64,000 bases of DNA from Thiohalophilus thiocyanatoxydans (GTDB taxonomy: Bacteria > Pseudomonadota > Gammaproteobacteria > UBA6429 > Thiohalophilaceae), in NCBI RefSeq assembly GCF_004366735.1, contig NZ_SOQX01000004.1:1-64000 (forward strand), given 5' to 3'. This document shows, one piece after another, positions 41,965 to 50,385 of this stretch. The notes beneath the pieces are model-generated. The model saw only the letters and a program-made list of their open reading frames with translations, had not been told where the DNA came from and did not search any database. Numbering within the stretch: the first letter of the stretch is position 1; each line of letters opens with the position of its first letter. The translations under genes were made by a program, and so were the position numbers.

Positions 41965-42325
41965 TTTTGGCTATGGCACTGAATGTATCAGGACAATCGT
42001 TATTCTGCGGGGAGAGGGGACAGCAGTGCCACTGAAAACACCGACTTCACCGAAACCACCGAAACGATACACGCATTATTTTTTTCAGGTGTTATTCGGT
42101 GTGTTCACTGTTTTGGTGGTTAGCTTTTACGTGGCATCACCCCTGCCGAGTCGACTAATGGCCTGTTTGGGCTGGGGTCATGGCGGTGGTATTTCGGAGG
42201 GGACCTGCTAAAACTCATTCAAGGGCCTGCCGTTACAGACAGGGAAGCATCAACGATGCAGAATATACCCGCAGGGTTTGCGGGGTGACAAAACGGGCGG
42301 CGGTTGCGTATGAGCGGGAGGGGTG
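41965..42325. other. 361-bp spacer without gene
   Basis: It contains CACCGAAAnCACCGAAA-like microrepeats (42040-42065) that resemble the stretch upstream of putP (about 18020-18045) and a T-rich segment at 42078. No frame with coding character and no clear terminator is seen. Confidence 0.5.
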
Positions 42326-42670
42326 ATGGATTCTACCGGGTTGATTTGCAGGCCAGGTCTGGAGCCGGCCGAACCGCTGTATACCCGGGTGCCGATCCGG
42401 GATGAAAGCGGACAATACCTTACAGATTTCATGATGATTATTCCCGGTCTGCGCCAGCGATCCGCGCAGCTACGTCAGGAGGTGCTTGGCCGGATTGATC
42501 ATGTCCTGCAACTGTACAGGCGCACGGTCGTCTTTGCCGATTTTAATATGAAAACCAGCGTATTGTGGGTCTCGGTCAAACCGGTGCCGGGGATCTGCCT
42601 GGAATTGCCGGCAGTCATCAAGTTTCACGTCCCCGAGGCCCTGCTGGTCAGCCATCGTGCACCCGGCTGA
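42326..42670 (+). CDS. Hypothetical protein, 114 aa
   Basis: ATG 42326 lies behind GGGAGGGG. The protein MDSTGLICRPGLEPAEPLYT is soluble and contains LTDFMMIIPGLRQRSAQLRQ, a probable amphipathic helix, followed by beta strands (TVVFADFNMKTSVLWVSVKP). No known motif. A strand-rich C-terminal half with ACT-like spacing is possible but not demonstrable. Confidence 0.6.
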   Translation: MDSTGLICRPGLEPAEPLYTRVPIRDESGQYLTDFMMIIPGLRQRSAQLRQEVLGRIDHVLQLYRRTVVFADFNMKTSVLWVSVKPVPGICLELPAVIKFHVPEALLVSHRAPG

Positions 42671-42767
42671 GGTGTTAACAATGTGTTGAATGAATAACTC
42701 CGCATTTGTCAGGGCAGGGGGCGGGCCTTCATAATAGCTGCCAAATTGATAATCAACGGAGAAGGTC

Positions 42768-43358
42768 ATGGCAGAAGCCCTGAATGCGGAGGCACTCGAC
42801 ACCCTGTTTCGCAAGGCACGCAGTCATAACGGCTGGCAGGATCGGCCCGTCAGTGATGAACTGCTGCAACAGCTTTATGATCTGATGAAATGGGGGCCCA
42901 CCGGCGCCAACTCCTGTCCCGCCCGTATCGTGTTCGTTAAATCCGACGACGCCAAGGCGCGGATGAAACCGGCGCTGGCTGAAGGCAATGTGGAAAAATC
43001 GATGACCGCGCCGGTGGTGGCGATTGTCGGCATGGATCTGGAGTTTTACGAAAAACTGCCCAAGCTGTTTCCGCACACCGATGCCAAATCCTGGTTCGAG
43101 GGCAAGTCACAGAAAATTCAGGACAGTGCGCATCGGGATGCTTCCCTGCAGGGGGCCTATATGATGCTGGCGGCACGCAGTCTGGGACTGGATTGCGGCC
43201 CGATGTCCGGGTTCGACAATGCCAAGATGGACGAGGCGTTCTTCCCCGACGGTACGATCAAATCCATCTTTCTTTGCGCCATGGGTTATGGGGATGAGTC
43301 GAAGCTCTATCCGCGTGGACCGCGGCTCGACTTCGAGGAAGCCTGCCGTATCGAATAG
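42768..43358 (+). CDS. RutE-like nitroreductase / malonic semialdehyde reductase
   Basis: 196 aa FMN-dependent nitroreductase fold: [52 protein letters not shown] and [20 protein letters not shown] all match the RutE/HadB group. RutE reduces malonic semialdehyde in pyrimidine breakdown, but no other rut gene is present here, so a general nitro- or aldehyde-reductase role is equally possible. GGAGAAGG precedes ATG 42768, and a terminator follows. Confidence 0.88.
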   Translation: MAEALNAEALDTLFRKARSHNGWQDRPVSDELLQQLYDLMKWGPTGANSCPARIVFVKSDDAKARMKPALAEGNVEKSMTAPVVAIVGMDLEFYEKLPKLFPHTDAKSWFEGKSQKIQDSAHRDASLQGAYMMLAARSLGLDCGPMSGFDNAKMDEAFFPDGTIKSIFLCAMGYGDESKLYPRGPRLDFEEACRIE

Positions 43359-43383
43359 CCCGGGACACGAGCAGACAACAGAG

Positions 43384-43412
43384 CGGCCACCTTCGGGTGG
43401 CCGTTGTGTTTA
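43384..43412 (+). terminator. Rho-independent terminator after the nitroreductase gene
   Basis: CGGCCACC, tetraloop TTCG, GGTGGCCG, then TTGTGTTT. Perfect 8-bp stem with an imperfect U tract, 26 bp after the stop. Confidence 0.75.
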
Positions 43413-43487
43413 TGCCGTTGAGAAAATTGTAATGCGGGAGGTGGATGCCTGTTTGTCGATGTGACTTTTGCGCAGGGTGCTTCAGGG

Positions 43488-43715
43488 TTATTCCCTCGTG
43501 TGTTCCGTATCCCGTGACGTGTCCCGGCGCGCCCCGGTGACATGTTCGGCCACAAACTTCTCGGCATCCTGCTTATCAATAAACGGCCCCCGGATGCCCT
43601 CGCGGGTGAGGGCATACCAGCCTTGATTCATGACATGAAAATAGCGATCGTCGTTGATGCGATCATGCCGTCCGGAGCGAGGAGTACTTCCTCCTAAAGT
43701 TCGCACATGATCCAT
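43488..43715 (-). CDS. Small DUF6316-like protein, 75 aa (copy 2)
   Basis: The core NDDRYFHVMNQGWYALTREG followed by IRGPF and DAEKFVAEH matches the 68-aa protein at 23734-23940. AGAGGAG upstream of ATG 43715 supports the start. The flanking sequence has GAGGAGTACTTCCTCC, a small dyad. A C-terminal charged tail (RRDTSRDTEHTRE) differs between the copies. Function unknown. Confidence 0.75.
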   Translation of the reverse strand: MDHVRTLGGSTPRSGRHDRINDDRYFHVMNQGWYALTREGIRGPFIDKQDAEKFVAEHVTGARRDTSRDTEHTRE

Positions 43716-43949
43716 TTTGCTACTCCTCTTCTCTCACCAGAAACGTGCTACAGAGTAAGGGGTCGGGTGTGAACCGTCTGTCAGTTAATGCGGACTTTCA
43801 GTGTCAGTTTTATCTGAATGTTATGTAGGAACTGGCTGACAGATTCTGTAGGAAAAGTCTGACAGCCTCTCCCCGGCTCGAGGGTGGGAATGAGGGTGTG
43901 ATTGCGGGGACCTGCAGGGGGACTGAGCGGGCCACGGCCAAGGCCAAGG

Positions 43950-44618
43950 CTATTTGCCCTGGATGTACCGTGCGTCGTCAAAGGTCTCGATCCACTCGGG
44001 CCGCATGGCGACCAGAATGGTGGTGAACATGCCGGTGATGAAGGCCTCGGGGAACATCATCAGCGGCATATAAGGGAAGTAGTCGTAGGCAAGCTGGTCG
44101 GGACTGTAGGCGCCGGCGATCAGCAGCAGGAACGCGGCAAGGCTGGCGGCACCGGCCATGGCCAGGGCCGCGCCGAAAAAGCCGTTGATAAAAATATAGA
44201 TGAAGACATGGTGGGGCAGTCTGGATTCGGCCAGACGCAGGATCCCGGTGCTGATCAGGATCGGGGTCAGGCCCATCACCAGCACATTGAGCGGATAGGT
44301 CTGCCAGTCGCTGCTGCCATTGTAGATAAGGCCAAGCAACACCAGACTGATGACGATCAGCGCCCGCTGCCAGCCGAACATCAGGGTCATCAGGGTGGCG
44401 CCCAGATAATGGTATTCCAATCCCGGCAGGCGGGTGGTGGTGATCTGCCACAGCAGGATCAGCGCGACGCTGCTGCCGAGAAAAACGTGGGCCCTGTGCG
44501 GTTGTTCCAGGTACTGCTGCCAGGCGATCTGCCGGATGGCAAGCAGCAGAGCCACGGCATAGAGAACTCCGGCGATCCATAGCCAGCTTTGCGGCACCAT
44601 GTCGGCGGGGTAGTTCAC
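43950..44618 (-). CDS. CbiM-like energy-coupling factor permease
   Basis: 222 aa with six or seven helices. YHYLGATLMTLMFGWQRALI, YPLNVLVMGLTPILISTGIL, and YFPYMPLMMFPEAFITGMFT are typical of CbiM/NikM-type substrate-capture proteins, although the usual Met-His N-terminal metal site is not seen. GTG start at 44618 overlaps the stop of the phosphatase gene by four bases. No CbiN/Q/O genes are adjacent, so it must use a distant ECF module or act alone. Confidence 0.8.
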   Translation of the reverse strand: MNYPADMVPQSWLWIAGVLYAVALLLAIRQIAWQQYLEQPHRAHVFLGSSVALILLWQITTTRLPGLEYHYLGATLMTLMFGWQRALIVISLVLLGLIYNGSSDWQTYPLNVLVMGLTPILISTGILRLAESRLPHHVFIYIFINGFFGAALAMAGAASLAAFLLLIAGAYSPDQLAYDYFPYMPLMMFPEAFITGMFTTILVAMRPEWIETFDDARYIQGK

Positions 44619-45154
44619 CAGTCAAACTCCACGATCTGAGCGTTGGCAAAATGCAGTTGCGTCATCTGCTGATCGTCCAGGTCGTTTAATAGCGCACTCA
44701 GCGCGCGCAGGGTTTCCTCATGGACTACCAACAGAATAGACCGTTCGGGCTGCTGGCGCAGCCAGTCGACAAAGCGCGCGATGCGCTGTTTGTGCTCCAG
44801 CAGCGATTCACCACCGGGCGGCCGGGTGTGCAGGGGATCGGCGCCGATGGCGGCAAAGTAGTCGGCGACCGGCCGGCCGTCAAAGCCCGAGCGGATATCG
44901 TTGAGGTCGGGGTGTGCGCTGACCGGCACCTGGTGATGGCGATTGACGATATCGGCGCTCTGTCGGGTGCGGGGCAATTCGGAGGTGATAATCCGCTGCA
45001 GGGGTTTATCGCGCAGCTCTTCGGCGGCGGCCTCGATCTGGGCAATGCCGGTGTCCGTCAGGTGGACGTCGCGTCCCGGGTCATCGTTGCACAGGCCCTG
45101 ATCATTGAAATTGGTGCGGCCGTGACGCATGGCGTAAAGTGGCATGAGCTTCAC
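44615..45154 (-). CDS. Histidine phosphatase family protein (CobC-like)
   Basis: 179 aa. LYAMRHGRTNFNDQGLCNDD holds the RHG active site, ITSELPRTRQSADIV is the second motif and LLVVHEETLRALSALL the second histidine. Coupling by GTGA to a CbiM-like permease suggests a cobalamin-related alpha-ribazole phosphatase or a regulator, but phosphoglycerate-mutase-like activity cannot be excluded. The start is GTG 45154; ATG 45145 is possible. Confidence 0.8.
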   Translation of the reverse strand: MKLMPLYAMRHGRTNFNDQGLCNDDPGRDVHLTDTGIAQIEAAAEELRDKPLQRIITSELPRTRQSADIVNRHHQVPVSAHPDLNDIRSGFDGRPVADYFAAIGADPLHTRPPGGESLLEHKQRIARFVDWLRQQPERSILLVVHEETLRALSALLNDLDDQQMTQLHFANAQIVEFDW

Positions 45155-45240
45155 CGTGGCATATCAATCACCGTTTATAATATCATGGCAACACGGCCTT
45201 ACGGCAGTGATACCCCGATGCTGACAGAGAAGGAGCGCAA

Positions 45241-45657
45241 TTGAGCCAGCCCAATATTCTAACCATTCGCCCCGATGGACCGTTGCAATTCGAAGGCGAT
45301 CTCACCTTGCAGGATGCCGACGGCAATGTTCTGTTGCAGGGTAACGAAGCCTGGCTCTGCCGTTGCGGCCGGTCACGGGACAAGCCCTATTGCGATGGCG
45401 CGCACAAGCATTGCGGGTTTACCGATCCGGCAGTGTTTGAGGATACCCGCGGTGAATCCCTGCAGAGCGATAGTGGCCACCTGACGCTGATCGTCAAACA
45501 GAACGCCATGTTGCTCGTAAAGGGTCCGTTGACGCTGGTGAGTCGGGATGGCCAGTCAGGTTCCACCCGCAACCGTACTGCCCTGTGCCGTTGCGGTGAG
45601 TCAAAAAACAAGCCATTTTGCGACGCCAGCCATAATGCCTGTGGTTTTCGCGGTTAA
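45241..45657 (+). CDS. Double CDGSH iron-sulfur protein
   Basis: 138 aa with two CDGSH-type sites: LCRCGRSRDKPYCDGAH at about 38-54 and LCRCGESKNKPFCDASH at about 113-129, each giving the C-x-C-...-C-...-H ligands of a 2Fe-2S cluster. No membrane anchor. TTG 45241 follows AAGGAG by five bases and is the likely start. Bacterial members may transfer electrons or clusters. Next gene is an Lrp-type domain protein. Confidence 0.9.
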   Translation: MSQPNILTIRPDGPLQFEGDLTLQDADGNVLLQGNEAWLCRCGRSRDKPYCDGAHKHCGFTDPAVFEDTRGESLQSDSGHLTLIVKQNAMLLVKGPLTLVSRDGQSGSTRNRTALCRCGESKNKPFCDASHNACGFRG

Positions 45658-45728
45658 AGCATGGCAAACAGCCAGACCCGGCAACTAACCCCGACAGCCA
45701 AATCCGGCAACCAAACCGGAGAAAACCT

Positions 45729-46004
45729 ATGGTCACATCGATTATTCTCATCAACGTCGAGCGCACGAAAATCAATGACGTGGCCGAGAAACTGGCTGCG
45801 ATGGACGAGTTTTCCGAGGTCTACTCGGTCAGCGGCAATTATGATCTGGTGGCGATAGCCCGGGTACCGAATAATGACGCGTTGTCGCAACTGGTGACAG
45901 GAAAACTTGTGCAGATTGATTCAATACAACATACCGAGACCATGCTCGCATTCCAGGCCTTCTCCCGGCACGACCTCGAAGCTCTATTCGCTATCGGTTC
46001 CTGA
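45729..46004 (+). CDS. Stand-alone Lrp/AsnC ligand-binding (RAM) domain protein
   Basis: 91 aa, only the RAM domain with no helix-turn-helix. SIILINVERTKINDVAEKLA, VYSVSGNYDLVAIARVPNND and TETMLAFQAFSRHDLEALFA match the family. Such proteins bind amino acids and often act as modulators. It ends inside the convergent yqiA gene (21-bp overlap). Confidence 0.88.
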   Translation: MVTSIILINVERTKINDVAEKLAAMDEFSEVYSVSGNYDLVAIARVPNNDALSQLVTGKLVQIDSIQHTETMLAFQAFSRHDLEALFAIGS

Positions 46005-46580
46005 GTCCGGCCAGGGGCGGGCATGTACTCCCCGAATGGCCTGCAAGGCGTCCGGTAAATGCTGGAAGGCATGATCACCGCCATCAAACAGTCGGATATC
46101 GGCGCAGTTGTCATAGCGCTTGGCGGCCAGTCGATAATCGAGCAGTTCATCGCCCTTATCCAGCAGCAACAGCGTCGGCGGTGAGGCGATACAGGGGTGC
46201 GGCACATCCAGCGCCCGCAATGCATCCAGATGGCGGGCGGTCAGCGTATAACGCTCGCCCGTATAGTAATTGACGTTTTCACCCAGACAGGTTTCCAGCG
46301 TGGCCAGCGGCATCAGCGCCGGATTGATTAACACCCGTTTGAGGGCGTAACGTTGCCCGAGATACTGGGCGTAATAGCCTCCCAGAGACGCCCCGGCCAG
46401 CAACAGATTGGTGTCCAGCCGCAATGATTCCTCGATCAGGTGTTGCAGCATGACGATGGCCCGCGCCGGTTCATAATGGTAAGTTGGTGTCAGCACCGGT
46501 ATGTCGTCCAGTTGCTCGCGCAGGAACTGGCCCTTGGCCGAGGCGCCGCTGCTGTTGAAACCGTGTAGATAAATAATCAT
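45984..46580 (-). CDS. yqiA: YqiA/YcfP-family alpha/beta hydrolase
   Basis: 198 aa starting IIYLHGFNSSGASAKGQFLR, with the nucleophile elbow LLLAGASLGGYYAQYLG (Ser about residue 67), LLLLDKGDELLDY (acid) and FDGGDHAFQHL (His). YqiA is an esterase acting on small acyl substrates in E. coli. Divergent from zapE. Confidence 0.88.
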   Translation of the reverse strand: MIIYLHGFNSSGASAKGQFLREQLDDIPVLTPTYHYEPARAIVMLQHLIEESLRLDTNLLLAGASLGGYYAQYLGQRYALKRVLINPALMPLATLETCLGENVNYYTGERYTLTARHLDALRALDVPHPCIASPPTLLLLDKGDELLDYRLAAKRYDNCADIRLFDGGDHAFQHLPDALQAIRGVHARPWPDSGTDSE

Positions 46581-46622
46581 CAGCTGTCGCGATGTTAATG
46601 TTTTTATTTGTTGAATCAGGCT

Positions 46623-46650
46623 TTGCCGGGATATTACGCTACATTAAATA
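46623..46650 (+). promoter_or_regulatory. Candidate promoter for zapE
   Basis: TTGCCG (46623-46628), 16-bp spacer, TAAATA (46645-46650), about 30 bp before ATG 46682. Predicted by eye. Confidence 0.4.
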
Positions 46651-46681
46651 GAGACACCACCTCGGGAATGTCGCACTTCAT

Positions 46682-47788
46682 ATGAAAACACCGCAAGAAC
46701 GCTATCGGTCGGATCTCGAACGCAACGGATTTGTCTATGACCCGCAGCAGGCCGCGGCGGTGGAACAGACCCAGCGACTGTACGAGGAACTGCTCGCGAT
46801 GGATGAGTGGCGGCCGGGTCTGCTGGCACGGCTGTTCGAACGTCAGCCTGAACCGGTACGGGGAATGTATATCTGGGGTGGCACCGGACGGGGCAAAACC
46901 TATCTGATGGACTGTTTTTACGACTGCCTCCCGTTTCGAAACAAGCATCGCGTGCACTATCACCGTTTTATGATCGATATCCATGCACGGCTTCGTGATC
47001 TGCCCCGTTCTCCCGATCCGCTGGTGGTCATTGCCAATGAAATTGCCGATCAACTCAAGGTGCTCTGCCTGGACGAATTCCATGTGCACGATATTGCCGA
47101 TGCCATGTTGCTGGGCGGACTGCTCAGGGCGTTATTCGACAAGGGCGTGACACTGGTGGCAACCTCCAATATACCGATTGACGATCTGTATAAAAACGGC
47201 TTACAGCGCGAACGTTTTATGTTTGCCATCGAGTTACTTAAACACTATACCCATGAAGTGGATTTGCGACAGGGAACCGATTACCGGTTTCGGCTTCTGG
47301 AAGCCAGCCAGAAATTTTATGTTGCCGGGCCCAAAGAGGGTGACAGGCTGATTGCCGCCGCGATCGAGAAAATGGCACCGGATACCCTCAAACATGATCG
47401 TCAGTTAACCGTGAATAAACGGCAAATTGCTTATCGGGCCCTGGCTGACGATGTGATCTGGTTTGATTTCAACGCGCTGTGCAATACGCCGCGTTCGGCC
47501 AATGACTATATCCAGATTGCCCAGCAATTTCACACAATCTATATAAGTAATATATTTCGCATGAGTGAAGCGCACGACAGTGTTGCCAAGCGTTTTGTAC
47601 ACTTGATCGACGCGCTGTATGATCATAATGTCAAACTGGTTGCGGCGGCTGAAGTACCTCCCGCTGAACTGTATGCGGGCGGGCGCCTCGCGTTTGCTTT
47701 TGAACGGGCAGTCAGCCGGATTGCCGAGATGGGCAGCGCGAATTATCTCGCCTTGCCGCATCGACTGCGGAGCAATCGTCTTAACTGA
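46682..47788 (+). CDS. zapE: Cell division protein ZapE
   Basis: 368 aa AFG1-like ATPase acting at the division septum with FtsZ. GMYIWGGTGRGKTYLMDCFY is the Walker A, VLCLDEFHVHDIADAMLLGG the Walker B/sensor, and VATSNIPIDDLYKNGLQRER a sensor motif, all matching ZapE. The C-terminus has DNVKLVAAAEVPPAELY-like sequence. A predicted lipoprotein gene follows 11 bp later. Confidence 0.95.
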   Translation: MKTPQERYRSDLERNGFVYDPQQAAAVEQTQRLYEELLAMDEWRPGLLARLFERQPEPVRGMYIWGGTGRGKTYLMDCFYDCLPFRNKHRVHYHRFMIDIHARLRDLPRSPDPLVVIANEIADQLKVLCLDEFHVHDIADAMLLGGLLRALFDKGVTLVATSNIPIDDLYKNGLQRERFMFAIELLKHYTHEVDLRQGTDYRFRLLEASQKFYVAGPKEGDRLIAAAIEKMAPDTLKHDRQLTVNKRQIAYRALADDVIWFDFNALCNTPRSANDYIQIAQQFHTIYISNIFRMSEAHDSVAKRFVHLIDALYDHNVKLVAAAEVPPAELYAGGRLAFAFERAVSRIAEMGSANYLALPHRLRSNRLN

Positions 47789-47799
47789 GGGAGAATCAC

Positions 47800-48714
47800 A
47801 TGTGGTACCGTATTGGTCTGTTTCTGGTAGTCGGAACGTTAGCCGTGGCCGGTTGCCAGTCGATGTCGCAACCGGAGCACCCGCCGTTTGCCGATATTCA
47901 CCTGCATTACAACTGGGATCAGGATGAAATCTATACCCCGGAACAGGCGATCAAGGAGCTTGAGGAACACAACGTGGTACTGGCAGTGGTTTCCAGCGTC
48001 CCGTCTGATATGGCGCTCGAACTGGCCGATCTGGGCAAGGACTGGATCGTGCCGTTTTACAGCCCGTATTATGATGCCGGCAATCGACTGAACTGGTTTT
48101 ACGACGAAAAAGTTGTCGACAAGGCTCGCGAGGCCCTGGCCAGTGGGAAATTTTACGGGCTGGGCGAAATGCATCTGGTGGCCGGTGCCGGACCGCGGCG
48201 TGACAACCCGGTTTTTCTCGGGCTGCTGGAACTGGCCAAAGAGTATGACGTACCCGTGAATATCCACACCGATTCCTCTCGCTACGAGTACATGTTATCG
48301 ATTTGTGAACAGCATCCCGAGGTAGTTTTTCAATGGTCCCATGTTGGCGGCATTCTGCAACCGGAGTCGATTACGCCGGTGATGGAGGCCTGCCCCAACG
48401 TCTGGGCGGATATGTCGGCCCGCGATCCCTGGCATTATGGTGATTTCGTTAAAACTACCGGGCCGATCCCCGATGAATGGCGTGAATGGCTTATTCGTTT
48501 TCAGGACCGGATTATGGTCGGTACCGATCCGGTCTCGGGCGGGCACGAGGTGTATACCTGGTACGAGGCGGATAACGGCTGGGATCATTATGCCCGCCTG
48601 TATAACTACCATCGCCACTGGCTGGATCAGTTGCCACCCGAAGTGGAAGAGAAAATCCGGCTGACCAATGCCCAACGGTTTTTTGACTACGCGTTGCAAA
48701 AGATGAATCAGTGA
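47800..48714 (+). CDS. Amidohydrolase-fold lipoprotein
   Basis: 304 aa. An N-terminal signal ends in the lipobox LAVAGC (Cys about 19), so the protein is membrane-anchored in the periplasm. The core looks like an amidohydrolase TIM barrel: FADIHLHYNWD, GEMHLVAGAG, VPVNIHTDSS, VFQWSHVGG and VGTDPVSGG give His and Asp metal-ligand candidates. The substrate is unknown. The stop overlaps the start of trmO. Confidence 0.82.
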   Translation: MWYRIGLFLVVGTLAVAGCQSMSQPEHPPFADIHLHYNWDQDEIYTPEQAIKELEEHNVVLAVVSSVPSDMALELADLGKDWIVPFYSPYYDAGNRLNWFYDEKVVDKAREALASGKFYGLGEMHLVAGAGPRRDNPVFLGLLELAKEYDVPVNIHTDSSRYEYMLSICEQHPEVVFQWSHVGGILQPESITPVMEACPNVWADMSARDPWHYGDFVKTTGPIPDEWREWLIRFQDRIMVGTDPVSGGHEVYTWYEADNGWDHYARLYNYHRHWLDQLPPEVEEKIRLTNAQRFFDYALQKMNQ

Positions 48715-49418
48715 ATTATTCGTTTACGCCGATCGGCATTGTCCACTCCTGTTTCCCCGACAAGTTCGGTGTACCGCGCCAGCCGCAACTGGCGCCGGCG
48801 GCGACCGGCCGTATAGAACTGTTGCCACCCTATAACCGGGAGGAAGCGGTACGGGAACTGAACGGCTTTTCCCATATCTGGGTGGTGTTTGTGTTCCACG
48901 AGGCCAAACGGGAAGTCTGGAAGCCGACCGTGCGCCCTCCACGGCTGGGGGGGAATCGGCGAGTCGGGGTTTTCGCCAGCCGTTCCCCGGAACGGCCCAA
49001 CCCGATCGGCCTCTCCCTGCTGACACTCGATGGTATGCAAACCGGTGAAGGTGGGGTGATACTGCAGGTGAGTAACCTGGATCTGATCGACGGCACGCCG
49101 GTACTGGATATCAAACCCTATGTCCCCTATGCCGACAGCGTTCCCGACGCGCGTGCCGGATTTGCCCCGCAGGCGCCGGACAAACGATTGCCGGTTAATT
49201 TCTCGGAGACTGCCCGACAGCAACTTCAGGCATTAAGCGCTAACTACCCCGACCTGCCTACCCTGGTCGAACAGGTGTTGCAACAGGATCCGCGTCCGGC
49301 CTATCAGGAGAAGGCCGTCGACAGCGAACGGGTGTTTGGTATGTGTTTGTACGATCTGGAGATCAAATGGCAGGTGCAAAACGACGTGGTGCAGGTGATA
49401 GAGGTGAGAGCTCAATAG
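48711..49418 (+). CDS. trmO: tRNA (t6A37) N6-methyltransferase TrmO
   Basis: 235 aa. TrmO methylates t6A37 to m6t6A37 in tRNA-Thr(GGU) with a beta-barrel (SAM-binding) fold. YSFTPIGIVHSCFPDKFGVP, RVGVFASRSPERPNPIGLSL, and LDIKPYVPYADSV are the family signatures. GTG 48711 overlaps the preceding stop (GTGA). The C-terminal extension (LPTLVEQVLQQDPRPAYQ, YDLEIKWQV) is as in E. coli. Confidence 0.93.
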   Translation: MNYSFTPIGIVHSCFPDKFGVPRQPQLAPAATGRIELLPPYNREEAVRELNGFSHIWVVFVFHEAKREVWKPTVRPPRLGGNRRVGVFASRSPERPNPIGLSLLTLDGMQTGEGGVILQVSNLDLIDGTPVLDIKPYVPYADSVPDARAGFAPQAPDKRLPVNFSETARQQLQALSANYPDLPTLVEQVLQQDPRPAYQEKAVDSERVFGMCLYDLEIKWQVQNDVVQVIEVRAQ

Positions 49419-49520
49419 GCGTTTTGAGTAACCGTCCATTTTACTGAGTAGCCTGGAACAAGGAGCAATGCGACGGATCCAGGGGTTTGCCCGTTTATTG
49501 ATTTACCTGACCAGATCAAT

Positions 49521-49610
49521 CTCTCGCAGAGACGTTTATGCCCGTTGTTTGGGTGCCAAGGCGCAAAGAACCATTATTTTCTACTTTGCGTCTTGGCATC
49601 TCTGCGAGAG
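49521..49610. repeat. MITE-like palindrome carrying the 21-nt element
   Basis: CTCTCGCAGAGA (49521-49532) and TCTCTGCGAGAG (49599-49610) are perfect reverse complements. TGCCAAGGCGCAAAG and CTTTGCGTCTTGGCA pair inside them with one G-T change. The 21-nt CGTTTATGCCC...TTGTTTGGG (49533-49553) interrupts only the left arm. There is no coding potential in the 246-bp gap. Confidence 0.85.
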
Positions 49611-49664
49611 AAATTGAGTCTGGTATATCCGTCTGCACTGCTCTACAGTGCGGCCGGATATGGG

Positions 49665-50093
49665 TCAGTGTACAACCGGGGCGGGCTCTTTCTCCTGCGA
49701 GAGATCCCGGGGCATGGGCGAGGCGTGGTGCAGGATCATCTTCCAGCCGGCGGGGGTCTGTTCATAGACATTGGTGACGACAAACTGAAACACCTTCTCG
49801 GTCTCGTCCTGAACATGAATATTCTCGATCAGGGTATGGATCGCGGTCTGCCGGCCCTGATGGATCGCGATGTCTGACAGCTCGATGATAACGTCGCCGG
49901 TGTTTTTCAGGATGGTTTCCCAGCTTTTGATGATCGCCGGGGTGCCGAGCAGGCGATCGCCCATCGGGTGCACACAACTGGTATGCGAGGCGTCCAGCCA
50001 GATGCCACGCATGGCCGCCAGATCCCCCCGGCTGAAGGCGGTATAAAAGGCGTTTTCGGCCTCGGTAGAGGTTACAAAATCGGTTGATGACAT
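49665..50093 (-). CDS. SnoaL/NTF2-like protein
   Basis: 142 aa: AENAFYTAFSRGDLAAMRGI, SHTSCVHPMGDRLLGTPAII, and FVVTNVYEQTPAGWKMILHH are typical of the cone-shaped NTF2-like fold used for small-molecule binding or isomerisation. The His in the C-terminal HHASP and the Asp after the first helix are pocket candidates. Function unknown. Monocistronic on the minus strand. Confidence 0.82.
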   Translation of the reverse strand: MSSTDFVTSTEAENAFYTAFSRGDLAAMRGIWLDASHTSCVHPMGDRLLGTPAIIKSWETILKNTGDVIIELSDIAIHQGRQTAIHTLIENIHVQDETEKVFQFVVTNVYEQTPAGWKMILHHASPMPRDLSQEKEPAPVVH

Positions 50094-50326
50094 GGTGTTC
50101 CTGCAGGTTTCAATTTCCTGGCGAGTTTAGCGAATATTGCCCGTCGGTGCCTGGATGCACCTGGTGGTGATTGTTGGTCAGTATCCTGTAGCAGGTCAAT
50201 GGAATATTTTTACTGTGTACTCTGTCTGAATAGTATGGAGGCGGTTTATTTCCCTGTTGATCGCGGGGTCGTTATGGAGCCTGAGAGCGCGGCCTGCTGG
50301 AACCCGGTATCGGTTGTTCTGTCGAA

Positions 50327-50332
50327 TATAAT
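50327..50332 (+). promoter_or_regulatory. Perfect -10 hexamer upstream of the TlpA-like gene
   Basis: TATAAT at 50327-50332, 54 bp before ATG 50386; no good -35 is visible at 16-18 bp spacing. The rest of the 292-bp gap (50094-50385) shows no convincing gene. Confidence 0.35.
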
Positions 50333-50385
50333 AGAATGCGGATGTTGCGTGGCTGTCATTATTAAATTCCAAGGATTATAGCGTT

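Noticed and set aside
50199-50381. 60-aa frame upstream of the TlpA-like gene
   Set aside because: No ribosome site, odd composition, and it overlaps the promoter-like TATAAT.
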